33,145 bases of DNA from Candidatus Neomicrothrix sp. (GTDB lineage Bacteria > Actinomycetota > Acidimicrobiia > Acidimicrobiales > Aldehydirespiratoraceae). A program made the translations under genes and the position numbers. The stretch is from assembly GCA_017852795.1 (NCBI GenBank), contig JAFMKU010000021.1:1-33145 (forward strand), read 5' to 3'. Under the pieces are notes generated by a model. The model was not told the origin of the DNA. It ran no database searches and worked only from the letters and a program-made list of their open reading frames with translations. Below are positions 31,095 through 33,145 of this stretch, piece after piece. Each line of letters starts with the position of its first letter. Within the stretch, counting starts at the first letter, position 1.

Positions 31095-31736
31095 GTGGAA
31101 CTGATCATCGTCCGCCATGGACGGCCGCTCACCGAGCGTCGCAGCCAGGGGATCGCTGATCCGTCGCTGGACGAATACGGAATCTGGCAGGCTGAACGGG
31201 TTTGTTCCTGGCTGGCGCATGAACCGGTGGATGCCATCATCTCCAGCCCCAAGGCTCGAGCGATTGAAACCGTGCGTCCGTTGGCGGATCATCTCGATCT
31301 GGCCATCGACATCATCGAGGACCTTGACGAGATCGACCGGCGCTCTTCGGTCTATGTGCCCACCGATCTGTGGGCGACCGAAGCAACCGACATTCTCGAA
31401 TCGCTTCGTCAGGGTCGTTTCGACGAGATCGGTTACGACCGTCCTGAAGTGTTCCGCCAACGAGTGCACGCCGCCTGGGCTGAGTTGTTGGCTTCTCGGC
31501 CTGGGGTTCGGGTTGTGGTGGCCTGCCACGGCGGCACCATCCAGGAGATCCTGCGTTCGGTGGTGGGCGATGGGGCGTCCACGTTCTCGGTCACGGTTGA
31601 CTATGCGTCGATCACTCGGGTCGCAGCCACCGAACATGGGCCTCGTATGACCTCGCTCAACGAGACCGGTCATTTGGATGCGGACCGGATCTCAATTCGC
31701 GGTGCGATGAATTCGGCTTCTACAGTAGAACCATGA
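31095..31736 (+). CDS. Histidine phosphatase superfamily protein (paralogue 2)
   Basis: A 213-aa phosphoglycerate-mutase-like phosphatase. LIIVRHGRPLTERR holds the phospho-accepting His, SSPKARAIETVRPLADHL the phosphate-binding Arg, and VVVACHGGTIQEILRSVVG the second catalytic His. The middle DLDEIDRRSSVYVPTDLW and the terminal SLNETGHLD match the paralogue at 16744-17349. The start GTG 31095 is supported by AGAGGGTGA at 31082-31090; the longer frame from 30900 is rejected. Its stop overlaps the amidohydrolase ATG (ATGA), so the two are coupled. The substrate is unknown. It is preceded by a long structured leader. Confidence 0.9.
   Translation: MELIIVRHGRPLTERRSQGIADPSLDEYGIWQAERVCSWLAHEPVDAIISSPKARAIETVRPLADHLDLAIDIIEDLDEIDRRSSVYVPTDLWATEATDILESLRQGRFDEIGYDRPEVFRQRVHAAWAELLASRPGVRVVVACHGGTIQEILRSVVGDGASTFSVTVDYASITRVAATEHGPRMTSLNETGHLDADRISIRGAMNSASTVEP
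31721..31726 (+). promoter_or_regulatory. Possible internal -10 box for the amidohydrolase
   Basis: TACAGT, six bases, then ATG 31733, within the last codons of the phosphatase gene. Because the amidohydrolase is also ATGA-coupled, this may be an additional promoter or a coincidence. Confidence 0.35.
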
Positions 31737-32917
31737 CTTCTCATCAGCTGTCGTACGAGGCCTTTGACGCCGACAACCACTACTACGAAGCGGAAGATGC
31801 GTTCATCCGTCACGTTGACCCAGCCATGCACAAACGCTGTATGCAGTGGGCCAACATTGATGGCAAGCAGCGGTTGCTGGTGGCGGGTCGGGTCAACCGG
31901 TTCATTCCGAACCCGACCTTCGATCCGGTTGCCCGCCCTGGTTGTCTCGACGATTACTTCCGAGGCAAAGTCGCCAGAGCCGACATTCGCGAAGCGTTCG
32001 GTGAGCTGGTTCCCATCCCCGATGAATACCGCAACCGTGACGTTCGCATCGACGTGATGAACCAGCAGGGGCTAGACGCCTGCTTCATGTTCCCGACGTT
32101 GGGGGTTGGCATGGAGTCGGCTCTGGAAGGCGATATCGACGCGACCCTCGCAGCGTTCGGTGGGTTCAACCGTTGGCTCGACGACGACTGGGGGTTCGCC
32201 TATCAGAACCGCATCATCGCAGCGGGGTACATCACTTTGGCCGACCCTGATTGGGCGCTTGACGAACTCAACTGGATGCTTGAGCGTGACCTTCGGGTAA
32301 TCAACATGCGGCCCTCGTCGGTGTTGGGACGCGACGGTCGTCGCCGCTCGCTCGGTGATCCTTCGTTCGAACCATTCTGGAAGAAGGTCAATGACGCAGG
32401 AGTCACGGTCGCCATGCATAGTGGCGACGCGGGCTACAGCTTCCTGGCCGACTACTGGGGCATCAACTCCGAATTTGAGGCGTTCCGGCAGAACGCCTTC
32501 AAGGCGTTGCTCACCCATTCCCCGATTGCTGACGCCCTAGCTTCGCTGATCGCCGAGGGAGTCCTAAGCCGACACCGCAACATCCGGGTCTGCACCATCG
32601 AAACCGGTTCGGAATGGGTGCAACCGCTGTTGAAGAAGTTTGAGAAGGTCTACAAGCAGCAGAAGCATTCGTTTGCTGAAGACCCGATCGAGACGTTCCG
32701 GCGGCAGGTCTGGGTTTCGCCCTATTACGAAGACGACTTGCATGACCTTCGATCCAAGATCGGAGCCGAACACATGCTGTTCGGTTCGGACTGGCCCCAC
32801 GCCGAAGGGCTCACCGACCCGGTGGCGTTCGTCGATGACCTCGGAGGGTTCTCCTCCGACGACATCGAAAAGATCATGCGAACCAACGGTCTGGCCTTGG
32901 CCCAGCGCGCCGTCTGA
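31733..32917 (+). CDS. Amidohydrolase family (amidohydrolase 2/ACMSD-like TIM barrel)
   Basis: Metal-dependent TIM-barrel hydrolase or decarboxylase, 394 aa. The N-terminal metal motif appears as DADNHYYEAEDAF (DxxNH rather than DxHxH). The barrel His is in VTVAMHSGDAGYSF, and FGSDWPHAEGLTDP provides the C-terminal Asp. The family includes decarboxylases of aromatic acids and hydrolases of cyclic esters; here the reaction cannot be assigned. In Actinobacteria such proteins are common near P450, LLM and acyl-CoA genes of cyclic-compound catabolism. It overlaps the upstream phosphatase by 4 bp and the downstream membrane gene by 1 bp. Confidence 0.9.
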   Translation: MTSHQLSYEAFDADNHYYEAEDAFIRHVDPAMHKRCMQWANIDGKQRLLVAGRVNRFIPNPTFDPVARPGCLDDYFRGKVARADIREAFGELVPIPDEYRNRDVRIDVMNQQGLDACFMFPTLGVGMESALEGDIDATLAAFGGFNRWLDDDWGFAYQNRIIAAGYITLADPDWALDELNWMLERDLRVINMRPSSVLGRDGRRRSLGDPSFEPFWKKVNDAGVTVAMHSGDAGYSFLADYWGINSEFEAFRQNAFKALLTHSPIADALASLIAEGVLSRHRNIRVCTIETGSEWVQPLLKKFEKVYKQQKHSFAEDPIETFRRQVWVSPYYEDDLHDLRSKIGAEHMLFGSDWPHAEGLTDPVAFVDDLGGFSSDDIEKIMRTNGLALAQRAV

Positions 32918-33145
32918 TGCTGCCGTTCACGACGGAGACGCTTCGGATTTCGTTGCATCTGGTCGCGGTCGCGGTCTGGATCGGGGGTCAGTTTCTGATG
33001 GCTGCGTTGGTGCCGGTCCTTCGTGGGATCGCCCCCGACGCCCCCTCGAAAGCTGCGAAACAGTTCGGCCGAGTGGCTTGGGCTGCGTTCGGTGTGGCAG
33101 TCGTGACCGGGATCTGGAACATGCTGGCGCTGCCCAGCAACCAGT
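32917..33145 (+). CDS. CopD/DUF2269-like membrane protein, N-terminal part (3' end outside window)
   Basis: Only the first 76 residues are present. The sequence begins MLPFTTETLRISLHLVAVAV and contains a first membrane helix (LHLVAVAVWIGGQFLMAALV). A basic loop follows, then a second helix (VAWAAFGVAVVTGIWNML). The H-x-x-A-x-x-x-W-I-G-G pattern is typical of CopD-like or DUF2269 proteins, which may bind heme or copper at the histidine. The ATG overlaps the amidohydrolase stop by one base (TGATG). Family assignment is tentative because most of the protein is missing. Confidence 0.65.
   Translation, partial: MLPFTTETLRISLHLVAVAVWIGGQFLMAALVPVLRGIAPDAPSKAAKQFGRVAWAAFGVAVVTGIWNMLALPSNQ

Overview
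The window reads as chromosomal DNA of a high-GC actinobacterium, most likely an Acidimicrobiia-type lineage (inferred). Supporting signs are dense GC-rich coding, an F420-type LLM oxidoreductase, a DUF3097 protein (an actinobacterial family), menaquinone genes, many CoA-thioester enzymes and frequent leaderless starts. I see no rRNA, tRNA, CRISPR array, IS element, prophage or defence island. Almost every base is coding.

Layout. (1) 1-8784 is a metabolic region: the end of a cytochrome P450, an enoyl-CoA hydratase and an LLM oxidoreductase on the minus strand, a small unknown protein, an acyl-CoA synthetase, two tandem fold-type-II PLP enzymes, an MFS transporter and a gamma-glutamylcyclotransferase-like protein. 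(2) 8867-11172 (minus) is a DUF3097 gene translationally coupled to a sulfatase. (3) 11253-16733 (plus) is a menaquinone operon with ATGA/GTGA overlaps: isochorismate synthase, menD, menH, menC. Its first gene is a single open frame joining a complete MerR-type regulator to a complete isochorismate synthase. (4) 16744-18209 holds a histidine phosphatase and a sugar-nucleotidyltransferase-like protein. (5) 18330-23441 holds an HMG-CoA-synthase-like/DUF35 fusion, a thiolase and a double-domain CaiB/BaiF CoA-transferase. (6) 23431-25623 holds a lipoprotein esterase converging on inositol-3-phosphate synthase, which is divergent from a LysR regulator. (7) 26647-30834 is a run of MaoC dehydratase, a two-half alpha/beta-barrel protein, a TAP-like secreted hydrolase, an SDR and a Nudix hydrolase. 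(8) 30835-33145 holds a structured leader, a second histidine phosphatase, an amidohydrolase and the start of a CopD-like membrane protein.

The strongest candidate for something undescribed is the MerR-isochorismate synthase fusion. It would place a DNA-binding regulator on the committed enzyme of menaquinone synthesis. Directly upstream lies a promoter with the 19-bp -35/-10 spacing typical of MerR-controlled promoters, two short dyads and a leaderless GTG start. That suggests an enzyme that regulates its own operon.

A second theme is transcription. At least nine genes have a TANNNT hexamer exactly 6-7 nt before the start codon. In three of them (1362 minus, 7226, 16744) the TA of the hexamer is the stop codon of the upstream same-strand gene. 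These signals also decide several start sites that the longest open frame would place too far upstream.
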